Assembly (NCBI GenBank): GCA_025454835.1
Contig: JALONQ010000007.1
Span: 31,907 to 95,906 of the forward strand
DNA from: Bacteroidota bacterium
GTDB taxonomy: Bacteria; Bacteroidota; Ignavibacteria; UBA10030
Direction of reading: 5' to 3'
DNA length: 64,000 bases
The notes beneath the pieces were generated by a model. The model made no database searches and was not told the DNA's origin. It was given only the letters and a program-made list of their open reading frames with translations. Shown piece by piece: positions 16,858-27,370 of the stretch. Every line of letters starts with the position of its first letter. The stretch's first letter is position 1. A program made the position numbers and the translations under genes.

Positions 16858-18720
16858 CTAGCGGACGAGCACCATCTTCTTGGTGCTCACAAAATCGCGC
16901 GCTTGGGAGTTGTCGATGGGATGCGCTTCCAACTTGAAGAGATAGACACCGCTGGCCAGCGGTCCGGCATCGTACGCGGTCTCGTACTGACCGGGCGCCC
17001 GTTCGCCGCTGACGATCGTCTCCACGCGCTCGCCGAGCATGGTATAGATAGCGATATCGACGTTGCTCCGGTTCGTGAGCGCATATCGGATGATTGTTTG
17101 CCCGCTGTTCGGATTGGACGTCGGCTGCTCAAGCGAGAACATTCGAGGAGCCAGCGCTTCCGGTTCGCGGGACGGTACGGTCGCCACCGGGGCATCGATC
17201 AGGCGGAACGAGCCTGTATCTGGACTCCAGATCTCGGCCAGTCCGTCGCTCACGCCTGTCGTCCACGCATACACGTGATCGGGGCTCATTCGTCCGCGGC
17301 CGAACAGGGCGATGCTGGTATCGGCGATGCCGACGAGGCTCGTGTCCAATCCGCCACCCCACAGACGCAGGGTGTACCGCAGCGCGTCATTTCCGTCGGG
17401 ATCATGGGCCCCCCACCAGCTGAGGTCGATCATCCGGCCGTACGGAATTCGGACGGTGTCGCGACGATGAGCATGGGGCTGGTAGGCCGGCGTTCGGTTG
17501 CGGTCGAGTACGGTGACGCGAACGACCGCTTCAGAAGCATAGTCGTCGTCGCCGGCCGACACGATGATCACATAGCTGCCCGCCTGCTCGTAGGACGGCG
17601 TCCATCGGAGGAGTCCCTCCTGTCCGAAGCTCACGCCTTCTGGAGCAAGGTCAAGGCGAAACCGCACCGTGTCGCCGTCAGGGTCTTCCGCCGACAGGTC
17701 GGCCACCAGCGGTTCCATCTCGTAGACGACGGTGTCGCTCAGAACGCGGGCGAAGACGGGAGCACGGTTCGTCTCGTCCACCGTGATCTGAAATCGATTC
17801 GACGTATCCGCGACCCGGCCATCTGAGACGACGACCACGCAGGAGTATGTCCCCGCTGACTGATAGCCCGGCGTCCATTCGAACGCCCCGGTCCTCGAGA
17901 ACAGGCGGAAGCGGTACGAAGATTCGATGAGCGAGAACGTCAGCGAATCGCGGTCGGGGTCTTCGGCCGGCAACGCCACGACCGTCGGGCGACCCTCGAC
18001 CGTTCTCAGATCGGGAGCTGTTCGCGTGATCCGCGGAGGCCGGTTGACATGCAGCACGCGCACGCGCCCCCGCTTCATGGTGATCTCCTCGCGCCCGTCG
18101 GAGACGGCGACCTCGATAGGATAGGTCCCCGCGTCCTCGTAGCCGGGCAGATACGTCACATATCCTGTCAACGGCTCGATGGTGGCTCCAGGGGGCGCCT
18201 CGACCAATCGGTAGCGCAGTGTGTCGCCGTCCTCGTCCGTGGCCAACACACGCCAGCGAAGCGACTGCCGTTCAACGATCGTCGTATCGGGAAATATGCG
18301 TCGAACGTGCGGCACGTGGTTCCGATACAGCAGGACGCGCGACACCCCAGCTTGCTGTGGCGAAGCGCCGCGATACACCAGAGGGCCGCCGACGATGCGC
18401 GCCTCGAACGAATCCCGTCGCGACAACACCACACGGAAACGCAGCGCCTCTCCGTCCGTAAGCGCCTCCTGCAGACCCAACCGGACTCCGAACTGCGAAG
18501 GATTTGAGGGATAGTGACTCACGCTGCGCACGATCGTCCCATCGTCCCTCAGGATCCGGACGATCGTTCCGTTCGGCACAGGCGCTCCGTCGAGCTGGAC
18601 ACTCCCTTCGATCACCATTCGGGGGAGCTGGGCGTGAGCCGCGATCGCGAGAAGACCGAGCGCCGCCGACACCAGCGACCCGCGGAACCAGAAGGACCCA
18701 TATGGACGGGGTCTGATCAC
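16858..18720 (-). CDS. Secreted protein with tandem Ig-like repeats and T9SS sorting domain
   Basis: A 620-residue cell-surface or secreted protein. A signal peptide (about residues 15-31, ending AHAQ) is followed by an N-terminal beta domain and then three clear cadherin/He_PIG-like Ig repeats at about 135-230, 230-325 and 325-415, with a fourth diverged one. Each repeat shows D.D.(V/L).(F/Y)(R/S)L, then PGYEDAGTY, PGYQSAGTY or PSYEQAGSY. The C-terminal domain (about 535-620) ends in STKKMVLVR and has SNPNSGQTIIRYAL, typical of type IX secretion. The start is GTG at 18720. The binding target is unknown. Confidence 0.88.
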   Translation of the reverse strand: MIRPRPYGSFWFRGSLVSAALGLLAIAAHAQLPRMVIEGSVQLDGAPVPNGTIVRILRDDGTIVRSVSHYPSNPSQFGVRLGLQEALTDGEALRFRVVLSRRDSFEARIVGGPLVYRGASPQQAGVSRVLLYRNHVPHVRRIFPDTTIVERQSLRWRVLATDEDGDTLRYRLVEAPPGATIEPLTGYVTYLPGYEDAGTYPIEVAVSDGREEITMKRGRVRVLHVNRPPRITRTAPDLRTVEGRPTVVALPAEDPDRDSLTFSLIESSYRFRLFSRTGAFEWTPGYQSAGTYSCVVVVSDGRVADTSNRFQITVDETNRAPVFARVLSDTVVYEMEPLVADLSAEDPDGDTVRFRLDLAPEGVSFGQEGLLRWTPSYEQAGSYVIIVSAGDDDYASEAVVRVTVLDRNRTPAYQPHAHRRDTVRIPYGRMIDLSWWGAHDPDGNDALRYTLRLWGGGLDTSLVGIADTSIALFGRGRMSPDHVYAWTTGVSDGLAEIWSPDTGSFRLIDAPVATVPSREPEALAPRMFSLEQPTSNPNSGQTIIRYALTNRSNVDIAIYTMLGERVETIVSGERAPGQYETAYDAGPLASGVYLFKLEAHPIDNSQARDFVSTKKMVLVR

Positions 18721-18740
18721 ATGCGCCTCGACGTTGCGGC

Positions 18741-20396
18741 TCAGCGACCTTCGTACTCTCCCCAGACGGACCGCAACACGTCGGAGATCTCTCCGACCGT
18801 GGCCTCAGCCTCGACCGCCGCCAGGATCGGCGGCATGAGATTGCGTTGTTCGACCGCCGCCGAGCGGATGCCGGCCAAGCCACGCTGCACCGCAGAAGCA
18901 TCTCGCCGCTCTCGTATCGCCCGGAGGACCTCGATCTGACGTGCGCGCGCGCCTTCGTCGACCTTCAAGGTCTCGGGCCTGACCGTCTCTTCCTGCACGA
19001 ATTTGTTCACGCCGACGATCACCTTGTCGCCTCGTTCGATCGCCTGCTGGTAGGCGTACGCGCTCGCGGCGATCTCCGACTGCATGTAGCCTTGTTCGAT
19101 CGCGCGCGCCGCGCCGCCCATCGATTCGATACGGTCCATGTACTCCCGCGCTTTCGACTCGATCTGGTCGGTCAACGACTCGACATAGAAAGAGCCGCCC
19201 AGCGGATCGGGCGTCTCTGTCACACCCGATTCATAGCCCAGCACCTGTTGCGTGCGCAGCGCTAAACGCGCCGCATCGGCCGTGGGCAGGGCCAGCGCCT
19301 CGTCGCGGCCGTTCGTATGAAGGGACTGGCATCCCCCCACGATGGCGGCCAGCGCCTGCACGGTCACGCGGACGACATTCGTGTCGATCTGCCGGGCGGC
19401 CAGCGTTGCCCCGCCGGTCTGCGCATGGAAGCGAAGACGCTGGCTCTCCGCCAGCTTGGCGCCGAAGCGATCACGCATCAGAAGCGCCCAGAGCCGCCGC
19501 GCGGCGCGGAACTTGGCCACCTCCTCGAAGAAATTGTTGTGGGCGTTGAAGAAGAACGAGATCTGCGGCGCGATGTCGTCGACCGCCAGTCCCCGGTCGA
19601 CGGCCGCCTGCACATACGCCACGGCATTCGCGAGGGTGAAGGCGAGCTCCTGGACGGCCGTCGAGCCAGCTTCGCGGATGTGATATCCGCTGATCGAGAT
19701 CGTGTTCCACTTGGGAAGCTCGCTGCGGCACCATGCCATCAGGTCGGTCACAAGCCGGATGGACGGCTCCGGGGGATAGATGTACGTGCCCCGCGCGGCG
19801 TACTCCTTCAGGATATCGTTCTGCACCGTCCCGGAGATCCTGGCGAGATCGGCCCCCTGCTCCTTTGCCACGGCAACATACAGGGCCAGCAGCGTCGAAG
19901 CGGTCGCATTGATCGTCATGGACGTCGAGACATCCTGAAGACGGATGCCCTTGAACAGCGTGCGCATGTCCTCGATCGAGTCGATCGCGACACCGACCTT
20001 TCCGACCTCGCCCTCCGCCATGGCATGGTCTGAATCGTAGCCGATCTGGGTCGGAAGGTCGAACGCCACCGAGAGCCCGGTCGTCCCGCTCTGGATCAAG
20101 TAGCGATAGCGTTCGTTCGACTCCTCCGCCGTGCCGAAGCCGGCGTACTGCCGCATCGTCCAGAGTCGAGTCCGATACATCGTCGGATAGACGCCTCGCG
20201 TGAAGGGAAACTCACCCGGGAATCCGAGCGCGTCGCGGTAGGAGATCTCGCTGTCAACGTAGACCGGATCGATCGGGATGCCTGAGTCGGTCGCAAACGC
20301 GGGCCGGCGTTCGCCTCCTCGTTTCATGGATGGTCCGCGCGTCTCGCGCTCCCACCGATCGAGGTCCTGAGTCGTGATCTTGTCGATACCACTCAT
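18741..20396 (-). CDS. Methylmalonyl-CoA mutase-type large subunit (no B12-binding domain)
   Basis: Acyl-CoA mutase TIM-barrel subunit of 551 residues. Signatures are [53 protein letters not shown] and [19 protein letters not shown]. The protein ends at the linker region (SVWGEYEGR), so it has no C-terminal cobalamin domain. In organisms with this split form a separate small subunit supplies B12 binding; none is in the window. I set the start at ATG 20396, with AAGGA upstream, 16 nt after the comEC stop, because the longer frame antisense of comEC adds no family residues. Confidence 0.94.
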   Translation of the reverse strand: MSGIDKITTQDLDRWERETRGPSMKRGGERRPAFATDSGIPIDPVYVDSEISYRDALGFPGEFPFTRGVYPTMYRTRLWTMRQYAGFGTAEESNERYRYLIQSGTTGLSVAFDLPTQIGYDSDHAMAEGEVGKVGVAIDSIEDMRTLFKGIRLQDVSTSMTINATASTLLALYVAVAKEQGADLARISGTVQNDILKEYAARGTYIYPPEPSIRLVTDLMAWCRSELPKWNTISISGYHIREAGSTAVQELAFTLANAVAYVQAAVDRGLAVDDIAPQISFFFNAHNNFFEEVAKFRAARRLWALLMRDRFGAKLAESQRLRFHAQTGGATLAARQIDTNVVRVTVQALAAIVGGCQSLHTNGRDEALALPTADAARLALRTQQVLGYESGVTETPDPLGGSFYVESLTDQIESKAREYMDRIESMGGAARAIEQGYMQSEIAASAYAYQQAIERGDKVIVGVNKFVQEETVRPETLKVDEGARARQIEVLRAIRERRDASAVQRGLAGIRSAAVEQRNLMPPILAAVEAEATVGEISDVLRSVWGEYEGR

Positions 20397-20412
20397 AGCC
20401 AGGGTTCCTTCG

Positions 20413-22749
20413 TCAATGTCCAGGTTGGCTCCAGGCCTCTCGACTCCAGCGACCGCCGTCCGTTGTGAACCACACCGCACCCGCTTCCATCGTCATGGCG
20501 ACATCGATGCGGCGATCACGGAGCTGCGAGATGCGATGCGGATCGGGGTGTCCGAACGAATTGCCCCGACCGACGGAAATGATGGCATGCTCCGGACGGA
20601 CGGCGTCCAACCAGCGCGCCGACGTCCCCGTGTTGCTTCCATGGTGTGCCACCTTCAGCAGGTCCGACCGGACGAATCCGCCGTACCGCGACAGAACCTC
20701 TTCCTCCCCGTCGTCTTCCAGGTCACCGGTCAGCAGTATGGAGGCGCTGCCTGCCATCAGGCGGACCAGCACCGATCGATCGTTCGCCGAACGGCTGACG
20801 GGATCCGGCCCGGGATGAAGCACGTAGCAACGGACGGCCGGATCCAGCGTCAGGCGGTCACCTCGGCGGGCGATCCGTACCGTGACGCCCCTCGCCTTGG
20901 CCAGATGATGGACCTCAGGGCGGACGGCGGTGCTGTCGCACAACGTCAATGTACGCACCGGAAGATGGTCGAGCAACCGCGTCAGTCCGCCCGTATGGTC
21001 GCGATGTCCGTGAGTGATGATCACTTCGTCCAGGGCGCGAATACCCAGTCGCTGCAGCAACGGGAGGATGGTCCTCTCAGAGGTGAACTCTGACGGACCG
21101 GCATCGACGAGGGCCGTCGCCCCATGGAACGTGCGGATAAGGTGCGCATCCCCCTGGCCGACGTCGATCGTGATGATCTCCGCCAACGGTCGTCTTTCCG
21201 TCACCACCGGTCGCCACACAGCGACCACGGCGAGCAGACATCCAGCCATGACGAAGGTGCGCCGAACGCCCGGGAGCGAGCCTGCGGCCACGGCCGCCAG
21301 GAAGGAGTACAGCGCCGCCAGCGTCCATCCATCGGGCCTCACCGCTTCGACGGCGGCGAGCGGCAGCGAAGCCCCGACGCGGACCGAGCCGAGCAACAGG
21401 TCCATGAGCACGTCATTCACGCCGGCATACACCGAACCGATCCACGGCAGAACGGGCATGAAGAGCAATTCGACGACGCCGAGCACCAAGATCACACCCG
21501 AAAGCGGTACGACCACCAGATTCGCGACGACCGACACCAGCGACACCTGGCCGAACACCGACATCGTCAAGGGCAGCGTGCCGATCTGCGCCGCCGCGGA
21601 AACGGCCAGCAACTGAACGGTCGCGCGAACGAACTCATGATCGTGAAACTCCTCAGGCAGTCGCCGCAGAAGCGGTTCCAGCATCGGCGAACCGATCACG
21701 ATCGCCAGGACCGAGATGAACGAAAGCTGAAATCCGACATCGAACAACGAGCGTGGATCGCGGAGGAACAGAATGATCGCCGCGATGGCCAGCGATTGGA
21801 ACACGTCAGCGCGGCGGCCTGCGACCCCGGCTGTCAGCACCACGATCGCCATCACACTCGCCCTCACGACCGACGGGCTCGACCCGGTGACCCAGAGATA
21901 GAACAGAATTCCCACGACGGCCATCCCAAAAGCCGCGCGCCTCCGCAGCCGCAACAGGCCGGCGACGACAAGCGCCACCAGCGCGATCAACGCCACGTTC
22001 CCACCCGACACGGCAAGAATATGAACGGTCCCCGTGGCCAGGAAGGCATCCTTCAGATCTTCCCCCAACTCCGCCCGGTACCCCAGAATGACCCCCTTCA
22101 GAAAAGCCGCTCGTTCTCCGGCGTGCAGTTGGTCGATCCAGCCGTACAACACCGATTGCAGGACGCCCAGCCACGTTCGATGATCAAAACCGGGCGGCGC
22201 GTGCACGCGTGTGGCGGAACGTGCGCGGACCACGGCATCGATACCGGCGAGCGAAAGCATCGCGCCATAGTCCATTTCGCCAGGATTCCTCGGTCGAGGG
22301 AACGGCTCGACCGAGCCTGTCAGAAGCCATACGTCACCGGCGCGGGGCTCAGGGATGGGTTCTTTGTTGAACGGGCGGGGCATGCTCACCCGGCTCCGCA
22401 CGATTTTTCTCCCACCGCACACCGTGTCCGGCATGTGAACGTCCGCGACAAACGTCCATGTTCGCTCATGCCGCGTCGGCGGATCGACGATCCGTGCTGT
22501 GAACGGAAGCAATGTGTTGGGGTCGGTTGGCGGCACCCGCGCGGCGGACCCAGACTCGAGAACGAGCGCATGCCACGACATGCCCGCGAACAACAGACCT
22601 ATGAGCAGGAAGGCGTCGGCGACAATGATGCTCTGACGGCGAATAGCCAGCGCGGCGGCGAAGCAGAGAACGAGGAGGGCGTACGAAAGGGGCGGCGGCC
22701 ATCCGAGCGCGTCGGAGGCTGCGATCCCAGCGGCGAGCGCCAACGCCAT
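20413..22749 (-). CDS. comEC: ComEC/Rec2-type DNA uptake channel
   Basis: Inner-membrane channel for natural transformation, about 778 residues. The N-terminal region has several membrane spans and an OB-like soluble part. The central competence domain contains [20 protein letters not shown] and [20 protein letters not shown]. The C-terminal metallo-beta-lactamase domain has [12 protein letters not shown] (near 576) and [14 protein letters not shown] at 22749 lies 33 nt after the upstream stop; an in-frame extension to 22854 would overlap the upstream gene and is less likely. Confidence 0.93.
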   Translation of the reverse strand: MALALAAGIAASDALGWPPPLSYALLVLCFAAALAIRRQSIIVADAFLLIGLLFAGMSWHALVLESGSAARVPPTDPNTLLPFTARIVDPPTRHERTWTFVADVHMPDTVCGGRKIVRSRVSMPRPFNKEPIPEPRAGDVWLLTGSVEPFPRPRNPGEMDYGAMLSLAGIDAVVRARSATRVHAPPGFDHRTWLGVLQSVLYGWIDQLHAGERAAFLKGVILGYRAELGEDLKDAFLATGTVHILAVSGGNVALIALVALVVAGLLRLRRRAAFGMAVVGILFYLWVTGSSPSVVRASVMAIVVLTAGVAGRRADVFQSLAIAAIILFLRDPRSLFDVGFQLSFISVLAIVIGSPMLEPLLRRLPEEFHDHEFVRATVQLLAVSAAAQIGTLPLTMSVFGQVSLVSVVANLVVVPLSGVILVLGVVELLFMPVLPWIGSVYAGVNDVLMDLLLGSVRVGASLPLAAVEAVRPDGWTLAALYSFLAAVAAGSLPGVRRTFVMAGCLLAVVAVWRPVVTERRPLAEIITIDVGQGDAHLIRTFHGATALVDAGPSEFTSERTILPLLQRLGIRALDEVIITHGHRDHTGGLTRLLDHLPVRTLTLCDSTAVRPEVHHLAKARGVTVRIARRGDRLTLDPAVRCYVLHPGPDPVSRSANDRSVLVRLMAGSASILLTGDLEDDGEEEVLSRYGGFVRSDLLKVAHHGSNTGTSARWLDAVRPEHAIISVGRGNSFGHPDPHRISQLRDRRIDVAMTMEAGAVWFTTDGGRWSREAWSQPGH

Positions 22750-22781
22750 GCGAACAGCCGGGCGAGGCGCGAGCCATCCCC

Positions 22782-23693
22782 CTAGGGTGCGATGTTCAGC
22801 AGTTCGAGGACACACGGTGCCACGTGTGTCAGATTGCGGATACGGTCGGCACACCGCTCATGACCATGCCCAAGCGCGATGCACGGCACGGGATTGCGGG
22901 TGTGCATCTTGGTGCTCAGATCCTCGATGTTCCCATGGTCGCTGACGGCGAGGATCAACGTCGAGCGGAGGTCCGTTCCCTCGACGACGCCGCCGAGGAA
23001 TGCGTCGAGCCGCTCCAGGGAGGTCACGGCCTTCGACATTTCTTGGGCATGTCCGGCGTGGTCGGTGATCCAGTAGTCGAAGACGGTCAGGTCGTGTTCG
23101 GCCATGATCTCTGCGCAGTGTCGGCCGGCGAGGTGCGGCGTCACCGGCTCGACCTGGGCATGCCCCATCTCTTTCCAGCGATCTCGAACGAAGTCGGCGG
23201 AGATCGCGCGACCAGCCGCCAGGTCGTCGGCCGTCTTCAACGGGATGCCGGCCATGATCGACGCCATCGTCGGGACGTTGAGCCGACGCGTCCCGGATGC
23301 GGTGTAGTCGAAGAATCGTTGCGGGAAAGCGTTCGCCAGCACGGCCCGCTTCCCTGCATCACGGACCCGGCGAAAGAGGCTGCGCTCGGCGATGAACGGT
23401 CGCAGACTGGTGGGAGGATAAGGACCGAAGTGCCGGCCGAAGCGCCGGGCACCGTTGATGCCCGTAAAGATCGCCGTCTGTCCGGTACCGCTCTGCGGGA
23501 GGCCGGGAACGCGCAGGTTTGCATCCACGGGATGCAGCGTCGCACGACCTGTCGTCAGCCGGCGCCTTCGCAGATGGGGGATATCGCCGAGGAGCGAACG
23601 AAGTACGGGGAGGTGCGCAACGAAGAAAGGATTCTTCGCGGGGTCAGCCGGACCGATGCCGACGCCGTCGAGGAAGAGCAGGAAGACCCTCAA
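22782..23693 (-). CDS. Metalloenzyme-superfamily protein (alkaline phosphatase/phosphopentomutase fold)
   Basis: A 303-residue protein of the superfamily that includes phosphoglycerate mutase, phosphopentomutase and alkaline phosphatases. Metal-site motifs are visible: [12 protein letters not shown] at the N-terminus, [14 protein letters not shown] with the presumed nucleophilic Ser/Thr, [12 protein letters not shown], and [20 protein letters not shown]. The reaction is not known. I prefer TTG at 23693 in a TTGA overlap with the dtd stop, since family members start directly at (M)[12 protein letters not shown] at 23717 is the alternative. Confidence 0.85.
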   Translation of the reverse strand: MRVFLLFLDGVGIGPADPAKNPFFVAHLPVLRSLLGDIPHLRRRRLTTGRATLHPVDANLRVPGLPQSGTGQTAIFTGINGARRFGRHFGPYPPTSLRPFIAERSLFRRVRDAGKRAVLANAFPQRFFDYTASGTRRLNVPTMASIMAGIPLKTADDLAAGRAISADFVRDRWKEMGHAQVEPVTPHLAGRHCAEIMAEHDLTVFDYWITDHAGHAQEMSKAVTSLERLDAFLGGVVEGTDLRSTLILAVSDHGNIEDLSTKMHTRNPVPCIALGHGHERCADRIRNLTHVAPCVLELLNIAP

Positions 23694-24154
23694 CCGCGTC
23701 CTCCGCCCGGCAAGCACTCGAGTTGCACTGTGACGGGACCGTCGTTCACCAGATCCACCTTCATCATTGCGCCAAACACGCCCGAAGGGACCGGGCGGCC
23801 GCGCAGTTCCCGGCTGAGCGCTGACTTGAAGCTCTCGTACAGCCGTTCCGCCAAGTCCGGCGGAGCGGCATCGGTGTAGCTCGGACGCGTGCCGCGGCGG
23901 GTGTCGGCATAGAGGGTGAACTGAGAGACGACCAGCGCTTCACCGTTGACCTCCCGCAGGGATCGGTTCATTTTTCCGTCGGCATCCGGAAAGATGCGCA
24001 GGACGGCACAGCGCGCGGCGAGGTCATCGGCGGCGGCGGGGTGATCGTCGCGATGGACGCCGAGCAGGATCAGGAGCCCCGGGCCGATCGCGCCAACGAC
24101 AGCACCATCGACCGAGACGGATGCGCGAGACACCCTCTGGATGAGCGCTTTCAT
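23690..24154 (-). CDS. dtd: D-aminoacyl-tRNA deacylase
   Basis: Removes D-amino acids, and glycine mischarged on tRNA-Ala, from tRNA. It has 154 residues. It starts [17 protein letters not shown] and carries both active-site signatures, [21 protein letters not shown] and [18 protein letters not shown]. In standard members the second motif reads GxFGAxMxVxLxNDGPVT, which fits. ATG at 24154 overlaps the prmC stop by 4 nt; upstream in-frame sequence is the prmC shadow. Confidence 0.96.
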   Translation of the reverse strand: MKALIQRVSRASVSVDGAVVGAIGPGLLILLGVHRDDHPAAADDLAARCAVLRIFPDADGKMNRSLREVNGEALVVSQFTLYADTRRGTRPSYTDAAPPDLAERLYESFKSALSRELRGRPVPSGVFGAMMKVDLVNDGPVTVQLECLPGGGRG

Positions 24155-25056
24155 GTGCGGACCGTCCGGGGTTCGAACCACGCCGTCACGACCCGCTCGA
24201 CCTGTTGCAGGTCGAGATGCGCCTCGACCTTCGCCGCTCCGGCATCCCGACACAACCGCTTCACGTCGGCCGATTGGTCATGGCCCACTTCCATGACCAG
24301 CGGTCCCGGCGCTCGCAGCAGCTCAGGCACGACCTCAATGATCCTTCGAACGCACTTCAGCCCGTCGCCCCCGTCGGTGAGCGCCCGTTGCGGCTCCTGG
24401 TTCCGAACGTGCGGCTCAAGCGTCTCCCATTCCACCAACGGGATATAGGGTGGATTGCTGGCCACGATATCGAACCTCGCCCGCAGCCACTCGGGCGGAG
24501 GTTCGAACATGTCCCACTCGATCATCTCGACCTTGTCCGACAGGCCGTGATCGTTGACGTTTCCCCGCGCAACTTCGAGCGAGCCGGGATGAACGTCGAC
24601 GCCGATCGCCCGTAGATTCTTGATGTACTTTCCCGTCGCTACGGCGATGTTGCCGCTCCCGGTACCGATGTCGAGCAGCTGGAGGGGCATGTCACCCGAC
24701 CTGTCCTTGGCCCACAGCATGATCCACTCTACGAGCGTTTCGGTCTCCGGCCGGGGTATAAGCACCCGCGGATCCACGCGAAGGGCAATGCCCATGAAGT
24801 GGGCCGAACCGACGATGTATTGGACGGGCTCTCCGCGCAGGCGTCGCAGGAGGACATGCCGAAACGCTTCCAGCTCGGCCGGCTGAACGGGAAGTTCAAA
24901 CCCGGTGTAGAGCTCGATGCGCGGGCGCCGGAGCACGTGTGCGAGCAACAGTTCGACCGTCAGGCGCGCCTCTTCGAGGCCCCGCTGCTGCAGGTGGTCG
25001 ATGGTCACTCGCATGAGCTCCCGCACCGTCCATGAACGGGTGGAAGTGTCGAACAT
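24151..25056 (-). CDS. prmC: Release-factor glutamine methyltransferase
   Basis: Methylates the GGQ glutamine of RF1 and RF2. It has 301 residues. An N-terminal helical domain ([18 protein letters not shown]) precedes the Rossmann methyltransferase domain with [16 protein letters not shown] (SAM binding, near 122) and the NPPY catalytic motif in [15 protein letters not shown] (near 185). ATG at 25056 lies 5 nt after a small hypothetical gene. Confidence 0.96.
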   Translation of the reverse strand: MFDTSTRSWTVRELMRVTIDHLQQRGLEEARLTVELLLAHVLRRPRIELYTGFELPVQPAELEAFRHVLLRRLRGEPVQYIVGSAHFMGIALRVDPRVLIPRPETETLVEWIMLWAKDRSGDMPLQLLDIGTGSGNIAVATGKYIKNLRAIGVDVHPGSLEVARGNVNDHGLSDKVEMIEWDMFEPPPEWLRARFDIVASNPPYIPLVEWETLEPHVRNQEPQRALTDGGDGLKCVRRIIEVVPELLRAPGPLVMEVGHDQSADVKRLCRDAGAAKVEAHLDLQQVERVVTAWFEPRTVRT

Positions 25057-25061
25057 GCGGA

Positions 25062-25589
25062 TCAGCGTTTGCGCCGCTTTGAAGGCCGGGATGCCGGCTT
25101 CCGAGCGGTCGTCTTTCCCCTCGACGGTCGGTCAGCTCCGTTCGTGCCCCGCGTGGAGGCAACGGCACGCGTCTCCGAGAGATGTCGCAGCGGCAGACTC
25201 GGCATCTCGTCGACGTCGTCCTCCGCCGGCCTCGCCTTGCGCCGGAGAGATACGTTCCAAGCCGACCAGATGCCCATCTTCACCAGGTCTTCGTCCCGTT
25301 CCTCATCGGAACCGTCCTCGTTGCCTGCTCCGTCCAACCGGTCGACGTGAAACCGCGGGTCGCACTCAAGCATCGCTGCAAAATCGGCAAGGCTGCACAA
25401 CTCGAATCCCTTGGCGCGGGATTGCTTCGAGACCGACTCCCACAGAGAGCGGAGCGGGACGGGGGACGACGACTCGGCGGCGAGCACCTGAGCCGCGACA
25501 TGGAGAGTGCGTTCAAACACAGGGCTGGCGGGCAGGACGAAAGGGTCCGGGCCGCACAAAAAGGTAGGAGTTCTGCGATGAACTGTCAA
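25062..25589 (-). CDS. Hypothetical basic-tailed protein
   Basis: A 175-residue protein that I do not recognise. The best start is TTG at 25589, in a TTGA overlap with the MFS transporter stop; the frame is open further up but only as a shadow of the transporter. The N-terminal half (SPVFERTLHVAAQVLAAE, SLADFAAMLECDPRF) looks like a small helical or winged-helix-like fold. A Glu/Asp-rich stretch (GNEDGSDEERDED) follows, and the last 40 residues are strongly basic (KTTARKPASRPSKRRKR), suggesting nucleic-acid contact. It sits between an MFS gene and prmC. Confidence 0.6.
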   Translation of the reverse strand: MTVHRRTPTFLCGPDPFVLPASPVFERTLHVAAQVLAAESSSPVPLRSLWESVSKQSRAKGFELCSLADFAAMLECDPRFHVDRLDGAGNEDGSDEERDEDLVKMGIWSAWNVSLRRKARPAEDDVDEMPSLPLRHLSETRAVASTRGTNGADRPSRGKTTARKPASRPSKRRKR

Positions 25590-26806
25590 GCGACCGCGAT
25601 CGCCGGAACGCGACGCAACAAGATGACGCCGATCAAGATCGAAACGATCGCCGATACGAACACCGTCGGATAGCCCCATCGGTCCACGCCGAATCCGGCC
25701 GCAACGCTCAGGGCCTGCCACGGCGCGAGACAGACATTCATGAGACCGATATACAGGGCACGCTCACCGGCCGAGGAGGCTTCGGCCGCGAAGCTGTAGC
25801 GAGCCATCATCTCGGCGCCCAGAGGAATGCCGAGGGCGATGAACGCGGCGACCATCATGCCGGGAGTATCGGCCAACGTCGCGATCCCAAGCGCCAAGGC
25901 TGAGCTGATCGCACAGATGATCAGCGGCAAGTTCGACCCCCGGCGATCTGTCAGCCATCCCAGCCATCCGCCGCCGAACATTTGCGCGGCCACCAGCACC
26001 ATGGTGTAGATCCCGACGGAGGCCGGGTCCGACCCGAACTTCGCGGTCGCCGCCGGAAGGATAAAAACGCCCGCGCTCGCACCCGAGGTCACAAAGCCAG
26101 ACGCGAGGAGAAAACGGCGCATGCGTCGATCGGTCCGGAGGATACGGATGATGTCCGATCCGCGGTGCCGACCGGCTTCTGCCGGCAGTGTCGCGAACTC
26201 AGACTCAACGACCTTACGCTGGACCATCCACGAGGAGGCCTGGAACGCGAACGCCACGGCGATCGCCGCCGCAATGCCCCAGCTGAATCCGAACAGCGCC
26301 AGAGCGGCTGTCAACACGAAGGAATTGAGGAACGAGAGGCAGGCACCCCCCGCGGACCGCCAGCCGAGCAATCGCCCTCGCTCGTGAACCGACGTGGTAC
26401 GCGTGAAGAAATCGAACCAGAGCGGAGACACCAGCCCTGCCCAAAGCTGGTTCAGCGCGAGCAGAAGCAGGAAGAGCGTCAACGGCCACCCGTCGACGCC
26501 TGAAGCGGCAAGCGCCAGCACGGCTGCCATGGCCAGGATATGAAGGCGCTGGATCATCCCTCCCCTAAGCACCCAGGGCTTCAAAGCCGTGAAGGTTCGG
26601 GCGTGGAGCGCTGAGAAAAGCTGAGGAGCGTAGAAGGCGAAGTAGATGATGACGGGCAGGGCACCGATGTGGGTGGTTGAGCCGCCCAAATGCAGGACGA
26701 TCGCCGGGACCACCGTAGGGCCGGCGATGAAGGCGCCGCTTCCGATGTAGAGCGCGCCTTCGACGAGGTGGACTCGGAAGTTACGACGACGGGTGGCGGG
26801 GTCCAT
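25586..26806 (-). CDS. MFS transporter
   Basis: A 406-residue inner-membrane protein with about 12 predicted spans. The cytoplasmic loop between spans 2 and 3 and the central loop (VVESEFATLPAEAGRHRGSD) are in the places expected for the major facilitator superfamily, and GWLTDRRGSN resembles the second-half motif A. The substrate is unknown; the gene has no catabolic partner nearby. ATG at 26806. A terminator of the upstream receiver gene overlaps the start region. Confidence 0.88.
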   Translation of the reverse strand: MDPATRRRNFRVHLVEGALYIGSGAFIAGPTVVPAIVLHLGGSTTHIGALPVIIYFAFYAPQLFSALHARTFTALKPWVLRGGMIQRLHILAMAAVLALAASGVDGWPLTLFLLLLALNQLWAGLVSPLWFDFFTRTTSVHERGRLLGWRSAGGACLSFLNSFVLTAALALFGFSWGIAAAIAVAFAFQASSWMVQRKVVESEFATLPAEAGRHRGSDIIRILRTDRRMRRFLLASGFVTSGASAGVFILPAATAKFGSDPASVGIYTMVLVAAQMFGGGWLGWLTDRRGSNLPLIICAISSALALGIATLADTPGMMVAAFIALGIPLGAEMMARYSFAAEASSAGERALYIGLMNVCLAPWQALSVAAGFGVDRWGYPTVFVSAIVSILIGVILLRRVPAIAVA

Positions 26807-26811
26807 GGGAC

Positions 26812-26839
26812 AAGAAAAAAGGCCGCCGGAGGCGACCTT
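26812..26839 (-). terminator. Intrinsic terminator of the receiver-domain gene
   Basis: On the minus strand a 9-bp stem (AAGGTCGCC/GGCGGCCTT, one G-T pair) with a 3-nt loop is followed directly by TTTTTTCTT. It begins 25 nt after the receiver-domain stop. This is the clearest Rho-independent terminator in the window. Confidence 0.88.
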
Positions 26840-26863
26840 GGTTCAACCGTGCTGCGACCACGG

Positions 26864-27271
26864 TCATTTCTTCTTCAGGTTGTCGGCGAAGAGTTGCGCC
26901 ACCTTCTCGATGTCGTAGCCGACCTTCGGGAGATAGTGTCCGCCGTACTTCTCGACCATGGCCTTCAGCGTGTCGTAGGCATCCGCACTGCAGAAGAACG
27001 TGGGCGTTCCGCGGTTCGGGCCCTCCTTCTTCGCCAGCTGAAGCAGCGCGATCCCTGGCAGGTGACCCTTGAGGTTCGTGTCCTTGAAGTCGTTGTCGAG
27101 GATAATGAGGTGGAATTGCTCGGCCTTGATCTTCGCCCACGTCTCGACGCTCGTTGCGGTCTCCGTGATGGCGATCTCATCCTCAATGATCGCCGTGGCG
27201 ACTTCAAGAGCGAAGCCGTGCGACTTGCGTTGTCCTTCGTCGTCGTCGGCGATGAGAACTTTGTAGGGCAT
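26864..27271 (-). CDS. Stand-alone response-regulator receiver domain
   Basis: A CheY-like single-domain protein of 135 residues. The acidic pair D9/D10, phosphoacceptor D59 (LIILDNDF), switch S95 (FFCSADAYD) and K116 (YLPKVGYD) are all in place, so it can probably be phosphorylated. There is no output domain and no histidine kinase nearby. It is flanked by its own terminator and a roughly 100-nt upstream spacer, so it is likely a single-gene transcript. The partner and pathway are unknown. Confidence 0.88.
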   Translation of the reverse strand: MPYKVLIADDDEGQRKSHGFALEVATAIIEDEIAITETATSVETWAKIKAEQFHLIILDNDFKDTNLKGHLPGIALLQLAKKEGPNRGTPTFFCSADAYDTLKAMVEKYGGHYLPKVGYDIEKVAQLFADNLKKK

Positions 27272-27370
27272 GGTCGTGGAACTTCAATTCGGACGGAATG
27301 AACCTACGACAAAATGGGTGCAAATACAAACCAACGACGCGCGACGCCGCAGGACCTCTTTCGAGGATGC

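Noticed and set aside
21124..22785. 553-codon plus-strand open frame opposite comEC
   Set aside because: Low-complexity R/H/Q/D composition and no ribosome-binding site; shadow of comEC.
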